Part shown: piece after piece, positions 1-12,207 of the stretch | Numbering within the stretch: position 1 is the first letter of the stretch | Layout of the letters: each line of letters starts with the position of its first letter | NCBI RefSeq assembly: GCF_000688515.1 | Contig: NZ_JHZK01000006.1 | Location: 1-64,000 of the forward strand | Source of the DNA: Afifella pfennigii DSM 17143 | GTDB taxonomy: Bacteria > Pseudomonadota > Alphaproteobacteria > Rhizobiales > Afifellaceae | Direction of reading: 5' to 3' | Length of the DNA stretch: 64,000 nucleotides | Made by a program: the position numbers and the translations under genes | The notes under the pieces: generated by a model | What the model saw: the letters and a program-made list of their open reading frames with translations, nothing else | Database searches by the model: none | What the model was told of the DNA's origin: nothing

Positions 1-201
1 CTCGTGCGCATCGAGCTTGGAGCGTGACGGCTGGCCCTGCTTGCGAGCCTCCGTCTCGCCGGTCTCGCGATAGCGGCGATACCAGGCCCCGGCCGTCGAG
101 ATCCCGATGCAAAAGCGCCGCGCCGCCTCGCGCGTCGAAACTCCATCCTCAATCGCCGCGATCACACGGCCGCGAAGGTCGCCGCTCAGGCTCCTCGACA
201 T
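1..201 (-). CDS. IS630-family transposase, N-terminal fragment (runs off left edge)
   Basis: Sixty-seven codons read leftward from an ATG at 199-201 and stay open to base 1. An excellent ribosome binding site (AGGAGGTG) precedes the ATG. The product begins MSRSLSGDLRGRVIAAIEDG and continues with a helix-turn-helix pattern (STREAARRF, AWYRRYRETG), the usual N-terminal DNA-binding domain of IS630-type transposases in Rhizobiales. The catalytic DDE part would lie outside the window, so intactness cannot be judged. The outer end of the element probably falls in 202-320, but I could not define an inverted repeat or TA target duplication. Family assignment is by recognition of the N-terminal motif only. 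Confidence 0.75.
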   Translation of the reverse strand, partial: MSRSLSGDLRGRVIAAIEDGVSTREAARRFCIGISTAGAWYRRYRETGETEARKQGQPSRSKLDAHE

Positions 202-435
202 CTTCACCTCCTGGCAAATCACCAGCAGCATCGAATCAGACAAGCCAGACCGCGTGAAGCCTCAAACCGACTCTAAGTTCATCGAAGATGCTCTAACGCG
301 TTCGTTGGCGCGCCGGTTGGCGTTCTTCGCCTCGGCCGCCCGTCTCGTCTCGCGGGTCATCGCTGTCTCCTCGTTTGCAGGGGACAACGAGGCGCGGCGG
401 GCGCCGTTCCAAGGCGCCGCCGCTGGCCGAAGGCG

Positions 436-1683
<1,248 letters not shown>

Positions 1684-1802
1684 CTAGGCTGAAGGTGGGG
1701 CTGGCGCAAGCCGGATGGACAACCTGGCGCTCGCCTTTTTCGACAGCTAACACCGTTCTGCCGCCACATGCCAGGACAGGCGGGTAAGCGAGGAGACAGG
1801 CT

Positions 1803-3119
1803 ATGAACTGGATGAGATGGGCTGCCCGGCGCGCCGCCGAGCAGGGGCCGATCCGGGTGGCGGTTCTCGGCTGCGGCAAGTTCGCATCCATGTTCCTTGC
1901 CCAGCTGCCGACGATGCCGGCGATCGAGGTCGTCGCCATCGCCGATCTCAACGTCGAAGGCGCCCGCCGCCGGCTCGCCGCCATCGGCTGGGACGCCGCG
2001 CGCATCGCCGCGACGCCCCTCACCGAGGACGCCCTGGCGGCCATCGGCGCGCAGGGCGTGGAGGTCGTCGTGGAAGCGACCGGCGATCCCGTCGCCGGCG
2101 CCGCCCATGCCCTGGCGGCGATTGAGGCCGGACGACATCTCGTCATGGTCAATGTGGAGGCCGACGTGCTTTGCGGCGCGGCGCTGGCGGAGCGGGCGAG
2201 GCGCGCCGGCCTCGTCTATTCCATGGCCTATGGCGACCAGCCGGCGCTTATCGCCGAATTGGTCGATTGGGCCCGTGCCTGCGGCTTTTCTGTCGTCGCT
2301 GCCGGCAAGGGCACGAAATACCTGCCGCGCTTTCACCAATCGACGCCTGAGACCGTTTGGGACAATCTCGGCATGCGCGCTGAGGATGCGCGCGCCGGCG
2401 GCATGAACCCGCAGATGTTCAACTCCTTCGTCGACGGCACCAAATCGGCCATCGAGATGGCGGCCGTCGCCAATGCCTGCGATCTCGCCGTGCCGCAAGA
2501 GGGTCTTGCCTTCCCGTCCTGCGGCGCCGACCAGCTTGCCCATATCCTGCGTCCGCGCGCCGAGGGTGGCCAGCTTGCCGGCGAGGGGCTGGTGGAAGTC
2601 GTCTCCTCGATGGAGCGCGACGGTCGCACCGTGCCGCGCGATTTGCGCTGGGGCGTCTATGTCGTCATGAAGGCGCCGAACGCCTATACCGCCGCCTGCT
2701 TTGCCGAATACGGCCTCGCCACCGACGCGACAGGCACCTATGCGGCGCTTTATCGGCCCTATCACCTTATCGGCCTGGAGCTCGGCGTCTCCGTCTACGC
2801 GGCGGCTCTCGCCGGCCAGCCGACCGGCAGCACTGCGGCCTTTCGCGGCGACGTCGTGGCTGTCGCCAAGAAGGATCTTGGCGCCGGCGAGACGCTGGAC
2901 GGGGAGGGCGGCTACGCCGTCTGGGGCCGGCTGATGCCGGCGGAGAAAAGTCTCGCCGCCGGCGCCCTTCCCATCGGCCTTGCCCATGGCGTGCGGCTGA
3001 AGCGGCCGGTGGGTGAGGGCAGCGTCGTCGCGGTGGCGGATCTGGAGGCGCTTCCCGACAGCCGGGCGCTGGAGCTGCGGCGCGAATGCGAGGCAGGGCT
3101 CACCGCGCCGCCGGCTTGA
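1803..3119 (+). CDS. NAD(P)-binding oxidoreductase with C-terminal SAF domain (homoserine dehydrogenase-like)
   Basis: A 438-aa protein with a Rossmann nucleotide-binding motif at the N-terminus (VAVLGCGKFAS, about residues 20-30). A catalytic region resembling homoserine dehydrogenase-type oxidoreductases follows, then a C-terminal SAF-like segment (about 345-425, from VAVAKKDLGAGETLDG to GEGSVVAVADL). The ATG has a GGAGA site just upstream. Substrate is unknown; members of this family are often mis-annotated as FlgA because of the SAF domain. It is transcribed away from aatA with about 165 bases between starts. I am sure of the family and not of any reaction. Confidence 0.75.
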   Translation: MNWMRWAARRAAEQGPIRVAVLGCGKFASMFLAQLPTMPAIEVVAIADLNVEGARRRLAAIGWDAARIAATPLTEDALAAIGAQGVEVVVEATGDPVAGAAHALAAIEAGRHLVMVNVEADVLCGAALAERARRAGLVYSMAYGDQPALIAELVDWARACGFSVVAAGKGTKYLPRFHQSTPETVWDNLGMRAEDARAGGMNPQMFNSFVDGTKSAIEMAAVANACDLAVPQEGLAFPSCGADQLAHILRPRAEGGQLAGEGLVEVVSSMERDGRTVPRDLRWGVYVVMKAPNAYTAACFAEYGLATDATGTYAALYRPYHLIGLELGVSVYAAALAGQPTGSTAAFRGDVVAVAKKDLGAGETLDGEGGYAVWGRLMPAEKSLAAGALPIGLAHGVRLKRPVGEGSVVAVADLEALPDSRALELRRECEAGLTAPPA

Positions 3120-3244
3120 ACGGCGACCAGGGCGTCGCGTCGCACCGCCGATCCGCGTTCCTTACGGAGATTTCACGCCACGGACATTCCCCTGGGCGTA
3201 TAGTCGCCGCGAGTGGGGCGGCGTTGACAATCAGGAGAACACGT

Positions 3245-3724
3245 ATGCGCATCCTTCTTGCCGCTGGCGCGGCTCTCGCCCTCGGCCTTTCCTCTGCGGC
3301 CTATGCCCAGACCGATGCCTCCCCGCAGGACGAAATCGTCATCGACGAGACGGCGTCGGAGGCCGGCACGGGCAACACCCAGCAGGCGCGCCCCGGCTGG
3401 GGACCCGGCAACTGTCCGAACTGGGGCGATTGGGGTCCGGGCGGGCGCGGCCAGGGCAATTGGCAGCGCGGCGGCTGGAGCGGCGATTGCGGGCCGGGCA
3501 TGCGCGGGCGCGGGCCGCATGGCCAATGGGGCAAGGCCGCACGCCAGGGGCAGCGCGGGACGATGGCCGGCAGGGGCATGTCGACGAGCTTTGCCATGCG
3601 CCGCGGCGATTCCGTCATCCGCGTCAACTGCTCGCCGCGCGAGACGGCCGAGGCCTGCGTCGACGCGGCCATCCGCCTGATCGAGGCGACGCGCGAAGCG
3701 GCAGCGCCGGCACCCGGCAACTGA
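3245..3724 (+). CDS. Secreted Gly/Arg/Trp-rich protein of unknown function
   Basis: 159 aa. The start at MRILLAAGAALALGLSSAAY was chosen because it gives a clean Sec signal peptide (cleavage expected after AYA, about residue 22) and has an AGGAGA site before it. The mature protein is rich in Gly, Arg, Trp and Gln (repeated GWGPGN, GRGQGN, GRGPHG type segments at about 50-100). It ends with a short ordered-looking tail containing two cysteines (NCSPRETAEACVDAA) that could form a disulfide. No family is recognised. A strong terminator follows directly. It is probably periplasmic or surface exposed. Confidence 0.7.
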   Translation: MRILLAAGAALALGLSSAAYAQTDASPQDEIVIDETASEAGTGNTQQARPGWGPGNCPNWGDWGPGGRGQGNWQRGGWSGDCGPGMRGRGPHGQWGKAARQGQRGTMAGRGMSTSFAMRRGDSVIRVNCSPRETAEACVDAAIRLIEATREAAAPAPGN

Positions 3725-3750
3725 GGCTCTTCACCCTCAAGGTGTTGGGA

Positions 3751-3776
3751 CCCCGCGCCGTCGGCGCGGGGTTTCT
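3751..3776 (+). terminator. Rho-independent terminator after the secreted protein gene
   Basis: A perfect nine-pair GC stem (CCCCGCGCC / GGCGCGGGG) with a three-base loop is followed by TTTCT. It lies 27 bases after the stop codon and just before the convergent glutathione transferase gene. Confidence 0.8.
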
Positions 3777-3779
3777 CAT

Positions 3780-4409
3780 TCAGGGCAGCGGCATTTCGCC
3801 CGCATGTTTGGGAACGTGATAGCCCTTCTGCACCGCGGGGCGCTCGGCGATCCTGAGATACCAGTCGCGCACATGCGGAAAGTCGGCAAGGTCGATCTGT
3901 TGCCACTCGAAGCGCGAGGCCCAGGGCCATGTCGCCATGTCGGCGATGGAATACTCCCCGGCGAGGTAGTCGTGCTCGGCGAGCTGGCGGTCGAGCACCT
4001 TGTAGAGGCGAGCCGTCTCCTTGGCGTAGCGCTCTTCCGCATAGGGCGCCTTGCCCGGATTGAACTTCAGGAAATGATGCGCCTGGCCGAGCATGGGGCC
4101 GAAGCCGCCCATCTGCCACATCAGCCATTCCATCGCTCGCCAGCGCCCGGCCGAATCCTGCGGCATGAACTTGCCGGTCTTTTCGGCGAGGTAGAGAAGG
4201 ATGGCGCCCGATTCCATCAGGCTGAGGCCGCCCTCGTGGTCGACGATGGCGGGGATCTTGTTGTTCGGGCTGATCTTCAGGAATTGCGGGCGGAACTGCT
4301 CGTCCGCGGCAATGTCGATGGGATGCACTTCGTAGGCAAGGCCCATCTCTTCCAGCGCGATGGAGACCTTGCGCCCGTTCGGCGTCGTCCAGGTATAGAG
4401 ATCGATCAT
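3780..4409 (-). CDS. Glutathione S-transferase family protein (YfcG/YghU-like)
   Basis: 209 aa, with an N-terminal thioredoxin-like domain (residues 1-80; LYTWTTPNGRKVSIALEE, the NKIPAI cis-proline loop, and MESGAILLYL for glutathione gamma-glutamyl binding) and a C-terminal all-helical domain. The TPNGRK segment and overall pattern match the Nu-class/YfcG disulfide-bond oxidoreductase group, so glutathione-dependent disulfide or peroxide reduction is likelier than classical conjugation. The ATG at 4407-4409 is used; an in-frame TTG one codon upstream is less likely. Its Shine-Dalgarno-like AAGGTGG sits inside the terminator hairpin of greA immediately upstream. Confidence 0.88.
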   Translation of the reverse strand: MIDLYTWTTPNGRKVSIALEEMGLAYEVHPIDIAADEQFRPQFLKISPNNKIPAIVDHEGGLSLMESGAILLYLAEKTGKFMPQDSAGRWRAMEWLMWQMGGFGPMLGQAHHFLKFNPGKAPYAEERYAKETARLYKVLDRQLAEHDYLAGEYSIADMATWPWASRFEWQQIDLADFPHVRDWYLRIAERPAVQKGYHVPKHAGEMPLP

Positions 4410-4410
4410 C

Positions 4411-4440
4411 AAAAAGGCCCACCTTGAGACAAGGCGGGCC
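4411..4440 (-). terminator. Rho-independent terminator of greA, abutting the gst start codon
   Basis: On the minus strand GGCCCGCCTTG, loop TCT, then CAAGGTGGGCC forms an 11-base stem with one A-C mismatch, followed by TTTTT. The T-run ends one base before the ATG of the glutathione transferase gene. The descending arm also contains that gene's only SD-like sequence. Confidence 0.8.
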
Positions 4441-4496
4441 AGTTAGCAACGTGCGCGGCCCGGCCGCAAGCTCGCGGCCTCGGGCCTGCCATCGGA

Positions 4497-4970
4497 TCAG
4501 CCGTAATGGACGTCGAGGATCTCGTAGCTGTGGGCGCCGCCGGGGGCGGCGACCTCCACCGAATCGCCGACGCTCTTGCCGATGAGGGCGCGGGCGATCG
4601 GCGAGGAGATGGAGATGCGGCCCTGGCGCACATCGGCCTCAAGATCGCCGACGATCTGCCAGCTCTTCTCCTCCTCCGTATCCTCGTCGACGAGGCGCAC
4701 GCGCGCCCCGAACTTCACCGTCGAGCCGGTGAGCTTCGACACGTCGATGACCTCGGCGCGCGTCAGCTTGTCCTCAAGCTCCGCGATGCGGCCCTCGTTG
4801 AGGCTCTGCTGCTCCTTGGCGGCGTGGTACTCCGCGTTCTCCGACAGATCGCCATGCGAACGCGCCTCCGCGATCGCCTGGATGATGCGCGGCCGCTCCT
4901 CCGAGGTCAGTCGCTTCAGCTCCGATTCCAGCTGCGCATAGCCGGCTGCAGTCATCGGAATCTTTTCCAT
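4497..4970 (-). CDS. greA: Transcription elongation factor GreA
   Basis: 157 aa, the family's normal length. GreA enters the secondary channel of RNA polymerase and stimulates transcript cleavage in backtracked complexes. The N-terminal coiled-coil finger (residues 1-75) carries the typical [20 protein letters not shown] segment with its acidic tip. The C-terminal FKBP-like domain has the PIARALIGK and [11 protein letters not shown] motifs. The start at MEKIPMT has a GGAGGAG site; the longer in-frame extension upstream is not conserved-looking. It lies 120 bases downstream of carB on the same strand and may be co-transcribed with it; a terminator hairpin follows. Confidence 0.97.
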   Translation of the reverse strand: MEKIPMTAAGYAQLESELKRLTSEERPRIIQAIAEARSHGDLSENAEYHAAKEQQSLNEGRIAELEDKLTRAEVIDVSKLTGSTVKFGARVRLVDEDTEEEKSWQIVGDLEADVRQGRISISSPIARALIGKSVGDSVEVAAPGGAHSYEILDVHYG

Positions 4971-5090
4971 CATCTCCTCCACGTCGCCCGGTGTGCCGTC
5001 TCGTCTTGTTGAGGGGCAGGGGGGCGCAGCAAAAAATCGGGCGCTCCGCCCGGCCTGGGAGGAACACCCTTTGATCATAACAAGCCTTTG

Positions 5091-8348
<3,258 letters not shown>

Positions 8349-8502
8349 GGAGGCGTGTTGGGAGGCGAGCCGCGAGGCCCGGCCGTTTCCGTGGTGAGTG
8401 GAAAGTGGCCGCGCTTATAGAGGAATTCGCCGCCAACGCAAAGCGCTCCGACCGCATGCCGGCCACGCATTCACGCGATTTTTTTGCGCTGCGAAAGAAA
8501 AG

Positions 8503-8787
8503 CTAGCTGACCTCCACGAGAGCCGGTCGCGGCGGCGTCTCGCTTTGCGGCTCGCCGCGCGTCTCGCCATCCTCGAAGACGGCGCTCTCGCCGTCGTAAT
8601 CGGCCACGCCCATGGCCAGCGCGTAGCAGGCCAGGCGGACCGACTTCGGGATCTTCACCTTCTTACCGTCGCGCTCGCCGGTCTCGTAATACTGGATCAT
8701 GCGCTTTTTCAGCCCGAGCCGCTCGGCGGCCTCTTTCTGCTTCATGCCGAGCTGCTTGCGCCATGCCTTGAACTGATCAGGGGTCAT
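8503..8787 (-). CDS. Small Xre-type helix-turn-helix regulator
   Basis: 94 aa from MTPDQFKAWRKQLG; an in-frame GTG at 8802 would add five residues. Residues 1-45 form a Cro/C1-like HTH (QKEAAERLGLKKRMIQYYET), followed by a basic turn (GERDGKKVKIPKSVRLAC) and an acidic, disordered C-terminus. It is transcribed away from a region holding three copies of a 13-bp GCGCA-type palindrome and a promoter for a 41-aa ORF, so autoregulation and control of that ORF are likely. The HTH call is secure; the regulatory target is inferred from position. Confidence 0.8.
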   Translation of the reverse strand: MTPDQFKAWRKQLGMKQKEAAERLGLKKRMIQYYETGERDGKKVKIPKSVRLACYALAMGVADYDGESAVFEDGETRGEPQSETPPRPALVEVS

Positions 8788-8866
8788 GCTTGTCACGCCC
8801 ACGCCTGTCCATCGTCGCCAAACCTTAGTGTGATTTTACCTTTGAGCCTATATCGAAATCGTGAAT

Positions 8867-8941
8867 GCGCACAAAGTGCCTTTTATCGCTTGACGAAAGC
8901 GCACCAGGTGCACATATTGACCCTCAAGGCGCAAACAGTGC
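8867..8941. promoter_or_regulatory. Three spaced operator-like palindromes (GCGCA-N4-GTGC)
   Basis: GCGCACAAAGTGC at 8867-8879, GCGCACCAGGTGC at 8899-8911 and GCGCAAACAGTGC at 8929-8941 share the form GCGCA-N4-GTGC, with starts spaced 32 and 30 bases apart (about three helical turns). The first two have a perfect GCAC-N3-GTGC core. They bracket the predicted promoter of the downstream 41-aa ORF and lie between it and the divergent HTH regulator, the classic position for binding sites of that regulator. Confidence 0.6.
8890..8918 (+). promoter_or_regulatory. Predicted sigma-70 promoter of the 41-aa ORF
   Basis: A -35 TTGACG at 8890-8895 and a -10 CATATT at 8913-8918 are separated by 17 bases. 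The second operator palindrome lies within the spacer, so a bound regulator would block polymerase. Transcription would begin about 80 bases before the 41-aa ORF. Confidence 0.5.
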
Positions 8942-9006
8942 TCCCGAATCGAGCAGGACGGTCTGTCGGGAACCACGCACCGAAACCCAAGCCAAGGAGG
9001 GCTGTC

Positions 9007-9132
9007 ATGTTGAGTGATATCATGCTGACCCGTGCTCGGCTGGGACACGACCGTGTCGACGTACATCGTTACGCCACCTTCAGCTGTGGCGTCGGCCGTC
9101 TCTTCCGCCGCGTCAGCCGTTGGTTCGGCTAA
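9007..9132 (+). CDS. 41-aa cationic small protein, unknown
   Basis: The ORF starts at an ATG preceded by AAGGAGGG with good spacing and ends at TAA. It is followed 37 bases later by a strong terminator and preceded by a good promoter, so it has the layout of a complete monocistronic gene. The product starts MLSDIMLTRARLGH and ends in an arginine-rich, possibly amphipathic segment (GRLFRRVSRWFG). One cysteine is present. I recognise no family. A regulatory leader or an RNA gene with incidental coding potential is an alternative. Confidence 0.5.
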   Translation: MLSDIMLTRARLGHDRVDVHRYATFSCGVGRLFRRVSRWFG

Positions 9133-9169
9133 ACGGCGCAGAGGGTCCCACCGCAACGGATCGAACGCG

Positions 9170-9198
9170 AAAGGCGCGGCCACTGGCCGCGCCTTTTG
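9170..9198 (+). terminator. Rho-independent terminator after the 41-aa ORF
   Basis: AAAGGCGCGGCC, loop ACT, GGCCGCGCCTTTT: a 12-base perfect inverted repeat ending in a T-run. Confidence 0.85.
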
Positions 9199-9302
9199 CA
9201 TTTCCCGTCCTGGCGCGCGGCAAATGTTTCGCCGGCTCGGGAACCTGCCGCCGCGATCGTGATTGTCCATGCGCCATCACGGCGAGCGGAAGGGCCTGAG
9301 CG

Positions 9303-10175
9303 ATGCGTTGGCGGGGAAGAAGGCAGTCGGCCAATGTCGAGGATCGCCGTGGGACGGGCGGAGGCGGCGTGATCCGCGTCGGACGCGCCGGCGGCGGCGG
9401 TATCGGCATCTTGATTATCGCTGTCGTTCTCTGGCTCGTCTTCGGCATCAACCCGCTCGCGCTTCTCGGCGACGCGCAGGTGATGGCGCCGAGCGAGCAG
9501 AGCGCCCCGCGCAATGGCGGCGGCGTCGCCACGACCGAGAGTGAGGTCGACGATTTCGTCGCCACCGTGCTGGCCGATACGGAGGATGTCTGGGGCGCGA
9601 TCTTCCGCCAAGGCGGTTCCGACTATCCGGAGCCGACGCTGGTTCTCTTCGAGGGGCAAGTGCGTTCCGCCTGCGGCTTTGCCGGCGCCGCCACGGGCCC
9701 CTTCTACTGCCCAGGCGACCAGCGCCTTTACATCGACCTTTCCTTCTTTGAGGAACTGCGCCGGCGCTTCGATGCCCCGGGCGATTTCGCCCAGGCCTAT
9801 GTGATTGCGCACGAAGTCGGCCACCACGTGCAGAATGTGCTCGGGATTTTGCCCAAGACGACGGAAATGCGCCGCCGGCTCGGCGAGCGCGAATCCAACG
9901 CCCTGTCGGTGCGTGTGGAGCTGCAGGCCGATTGCTTCGCCGGCATCTGGGCGAACCGCACCGCCAAGAAGGGTTATCTGGAAGAAGGCGACATCCGCGA
10001 GGCATTGAATGCCGCGGGGCAGCTTGGCGACGACATGATACAAAGGCGAACGCAAGGCTACGTCGTGCCCGATGCCTTCAACCACGGCAGCGCCGAGCAG
10101 CGCGCCACGTGGTTCCGGCGTGGCTACGAGAGAGGAACGCTGGATGCCTGCGACACCTTCCAGGATCTCATCTGA
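9303..10175 (+). CDS. ypfJ: YpfJ-family putative neutral zinc metallopeptidase
   Basis: 290 aa. A short cytoplasmic, Arg/Gly-rich head is followed by one membrane span (about residues 33-53, IGILIIAVVLWLVFGI) and a large extracytoplasmic domain. That domain holds the zinc-binding HEVGHH motif at about residue 169, with the downstream ELQADCFAGIWA helix that supplies the third ligand. Length and layout match the YpfJ family; the physiological substrate is not known. The stop codon lies in the first copy of a triplicated 18-bp sequence. The next gene starts 45 bases later and may be co-transcribed. Confidence 0.88.
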   Translation: MRWRGRRQSANVEDRRGTGGGGVIRVGRAGGGGIGILIIAVVLWLVFGINPLALLGDAQVMAPSEQSAPRNGGGVATTESEVDDFVATVLADTEDVWGAIFRQGGSDYPEPTLVLFEGQVRSACGFAGAATGPFYCPGDQRLYIDLSFFEELRRRFDAPGDFAQAYVIAHEVGHHVQNVLGILPKTTEMRRRLGERESNALSVRVELQADCFAGIWANRTAKKGYLEEGDIREALNAAGQLGDDMIQRRTQGYVVPDAFNHGSAEQRATWFRRGYERGTLDACDTFQDLI

Positions 10176-10214
10176 GGCCAGGATCTCATCTGAGGCCAGG
10201 ATCTCGTCTGAGGC
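10161..10214. repeat. Three tandem copies of an 18-bp unit at the end of ypfJ
   Basis: CAGGATCTCATCTGAGGC occurs at 10161-10178 and 10179-10196, and once more at 10197-10214 with one A-to-G change. The first copy encodes the last residues and stop of ypfJ, so the triplication does not alter the protein. It looks like a recent slippage or duplication. Confidence 0.95.
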
Positions 10215-10220
10215 AAGACG

Positions 10221-10739
10221 GTGGCACTGATCAGGCGAACCGCGGTGGCGGCCATGGCGATCGTCGGCGGGCTCCTGGGCTCGCAGGCTCCCGAATTCGC
10301 CCAGCAATATAGCCAGCGTCTGGGCGGCGCCGTGGAGGAGCTGCAGATCGTCGTCGCCGATTTCGACGCCGATGCCCGGCGCAGCGGCCTCGATCGCGAC
10401 GAGGCTTTGGACATCTACGAGCGCTCGCCCGACACCTTCCTGCGTGACCGCGGCGTGTCCATGAGTGAGCTTCTCAACCGCTTCAGCGCCCTGATGCGCC
10501 AGAAGGAGGAGCTTCAGGTGGCCAATCCGGCGCTAAGACCGATGGTCGTGCTTCGTCACCCGGACCCGCGCATCGCCGAAGGCGCTTGGCGAGATTATCA
10601 GCCGGCCGTGCCGCTGACCCTTGTCGGGGCGTTGTGGACGGCGGCCGGTGTCTTCGCCCTCGGCTTTCTAAGCTGGGTGTTGGCGCGCGTCTTGCGGCTG
10701 GTCTTCTTTCGCCCCAGCCCGAAGGGCGCGACCGGCTAG
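10221..10739 (+). CDS. DUF2937-like membrane protein
   Basis: 172 aa from a GTG start. It has a hydrophobic N-terminal segment (about residues 9-25), a polar periplasmic-looking middle with RLGGAVEELQIVVADFD and DIYERSPDTFLRDRG, and a second membrane span near the C-terminus (about 133-160, TLVGALWTAAGVFALGFLSW) followed by a basic tail. The pattern resembles the DUF2937 family of small inner-membrane proteins with no known function. It ends 10 bases before the convergent carA gene. Confidence 0.65.
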   Translation: MALIRRTAVAAMAIVGGLLGSQAPEFAQQYSQRLGGAVEELQIVVADFDADARRSGLDRDEALDIYERSPDTFLRDRGVSMSELLNRFSALMRQKEELQVANPALRPMVVLRHPDPRIAEGAWRDYQPAVPLTLVGALWTAAGVFALGFLSWVLARVLRLVFFRPSPKGATG

Positions 10740-10749
10740 GCTCTCGATC

Positions 10750-11973
10750 CTAGGCCCCGACCGCAGCTTTGCTGGCCTGCGCCTTCTTCGCTTGGCGCAC
10801 ATTCTCCATAAAGCGCTCGAAGAGATAGTGGCTGTCCTGCGGGCCGGGCGAGGCCTCCGGATGGTATTGCACCGAAAAGATCGGTTTTCCCTTCAGCCGG
10901 ATGCCGGCATTGGAGCCGTCGAAGAGCGAGACATGCGTCTCCTCCACGTCCGGCGGCAGGCTGTCGCGCTCCACGGCAAAGCCGTGATTCATGGAGACGA
11001 TCTCCACCTTGCCCGTGGTGTGGTCCTTGACCGGATGGTTGGCGCCGTGATGGCCCTGATGCATCTTCGCGGTGTTGCCGCCCAGCGCCAGGCCGAGCAT
11101 CTGATGGCCGAGGCAGATGCCGAAGATAGGCGTGCCGGTATCGATCAGCTTGCGGATGTTCGGCACCGCGTATGCGCCCGTGGCGGCCGGATCGCCCGGC
11201 CCGTTGGACAGGAAGATGCCGTCGGGCTGAAGCGCCATCACCTCCTCGGCGCTCGCGCTCGCCGGCAACACCGTCACCCGGCAGCCCTCTTCGGCCAACA
11301 GGCGCAGAATGTTGCTTTTGATCCCATAATCGACCGCGACGATATGATACTCGCCCCCCTCTTGCTGGCCATAGCCTGAGCCGAGCCGCCATGTGGTGCC
11401 CGACCAGTCGTAGCGCTGGGCGGCGGTGACGCCGGGAACGAGGTCGAGGCCGCTCATGGAGGGCAGGGCGGCCGCTTGCCTCTTCAGCGCCTCGTAGTCG
11501 AAATTGCCCGCCGGGTCGTGGACGAGAACCGCGTTCATCATGCCCTTCTCGCGAATGCGGTTGGTGAGGGCCCGGGTATCGACCCCGGTGATGCCGGCGA
11601 TGCCGCGCGCCTTCAGCCATTCGTCGAGCCGGCGCGTGGCGCGCCAGTTGGAGGCCTCGCCGATCGGCGCCCGCAGGACGCAGCCGGCGACGCCGGAGCC
11701 TTGCGCCGGGCTCACCGTCTCAACGTCTTCCTCGTTGGCGCCGACATTGCCGATATGGGGGAAGGTGAAGGTGATGATCTGGCCGGCATAGGAAGGGTCG
11801 GTCAGAACCTCCTGGTAGCCGGTCATCGCCGTGTTGAAGCAGACTTCGCCGGTGGATGTGGTGATGGCGCCGATGCCCTCGCCTTCGATCACCGTTCCGT
11901 CGGCAAGCACCAGACAGGCGGTCGGCCTTGCTTCGGGCCAGCCGGTTGCGGGGTCAGGAGAAATGTCTGGCAT
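10750..11973 (-). CDS. carA: Carbamoyl-phosphate synthase small subunit
   Basis: 407 aa. It hydrolyses glutamine and channels ammonia to CarB. The N-terminal CPSase small domain (TACLVLADGTVIEGEGIG, FNTAMTGYQEVLTDPSY) is followed by a class-I glutamine amidotransferase domain with the nucleophile elbow GICLGHQ and the catalytic His/Glu in YHPEASPGP. The start at MPDISPD was preferred over an upstream in-frame ATG at 12072 because the extension is unlike the family. Confidence 0.97.
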   Translation of the reverse strand: MPDISPDPATGWPEARPTACLVLADGTVIEGEGIGAITTSTGEVCFNTAMTGYQEVLTDPSYAGQIITFTFPHIGNVGANEEDVETVSPAQGSGVAGCVLRAPIGEASNWRATRRLDEWLKARGIAGITGVDTRALTNRIREKGMMNAVLVHDPAGNFDYEALKRQAAALPSMSGLDLVPGVTAAQRYDWSGTTWRLGSGYGQQEGGEYHIVAVDYGIKSNILRLLAEEGCRVTVLPASASAEEVMALQPDGIFLSNGPGDPAATGAYAVPNIRKLIDTGTPIFGICLGHQMLGLALGGNTAKMHQGHHGANHPVKDHTTGKVEIVSMNHGFAVERDSLPPDVEETHVSLFDGSNAGIRLKGKPIFSVQYHPEASPGPQDSHYLFERFMENVRQAKKAQASKAAVGA

Positions 11974-12207
11974 CTGCAAAAATCCCGGCGCTTGGGCTGT
12001 GTGGTGACCGGCTAAGGCCGGCTGTCTTGCGTCCCCGCAGCGAATGCCTATATCGACGCGGCTGAGGCGCATTGGGGGAGCGCGCGTTAGGTAGTGGCCT
12101 GATCATGCCGCGTCAACGCGAGGAATGGCCGAATTCACGGCCGGCACCGCGCCGGCTCCGTTCTCTCCAGCATGTCGTTTTCGCGCTCCCCGAGCGAGGA
12201 GTAAGTC

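Noticed and set aside
396-421. GGCGCC-N7-GGCGCC inverted repeat after aatA as a terminator
   Set aside because: There is no T-run on the minus strand and such GC hairpins are frequent by chance at this base composition.
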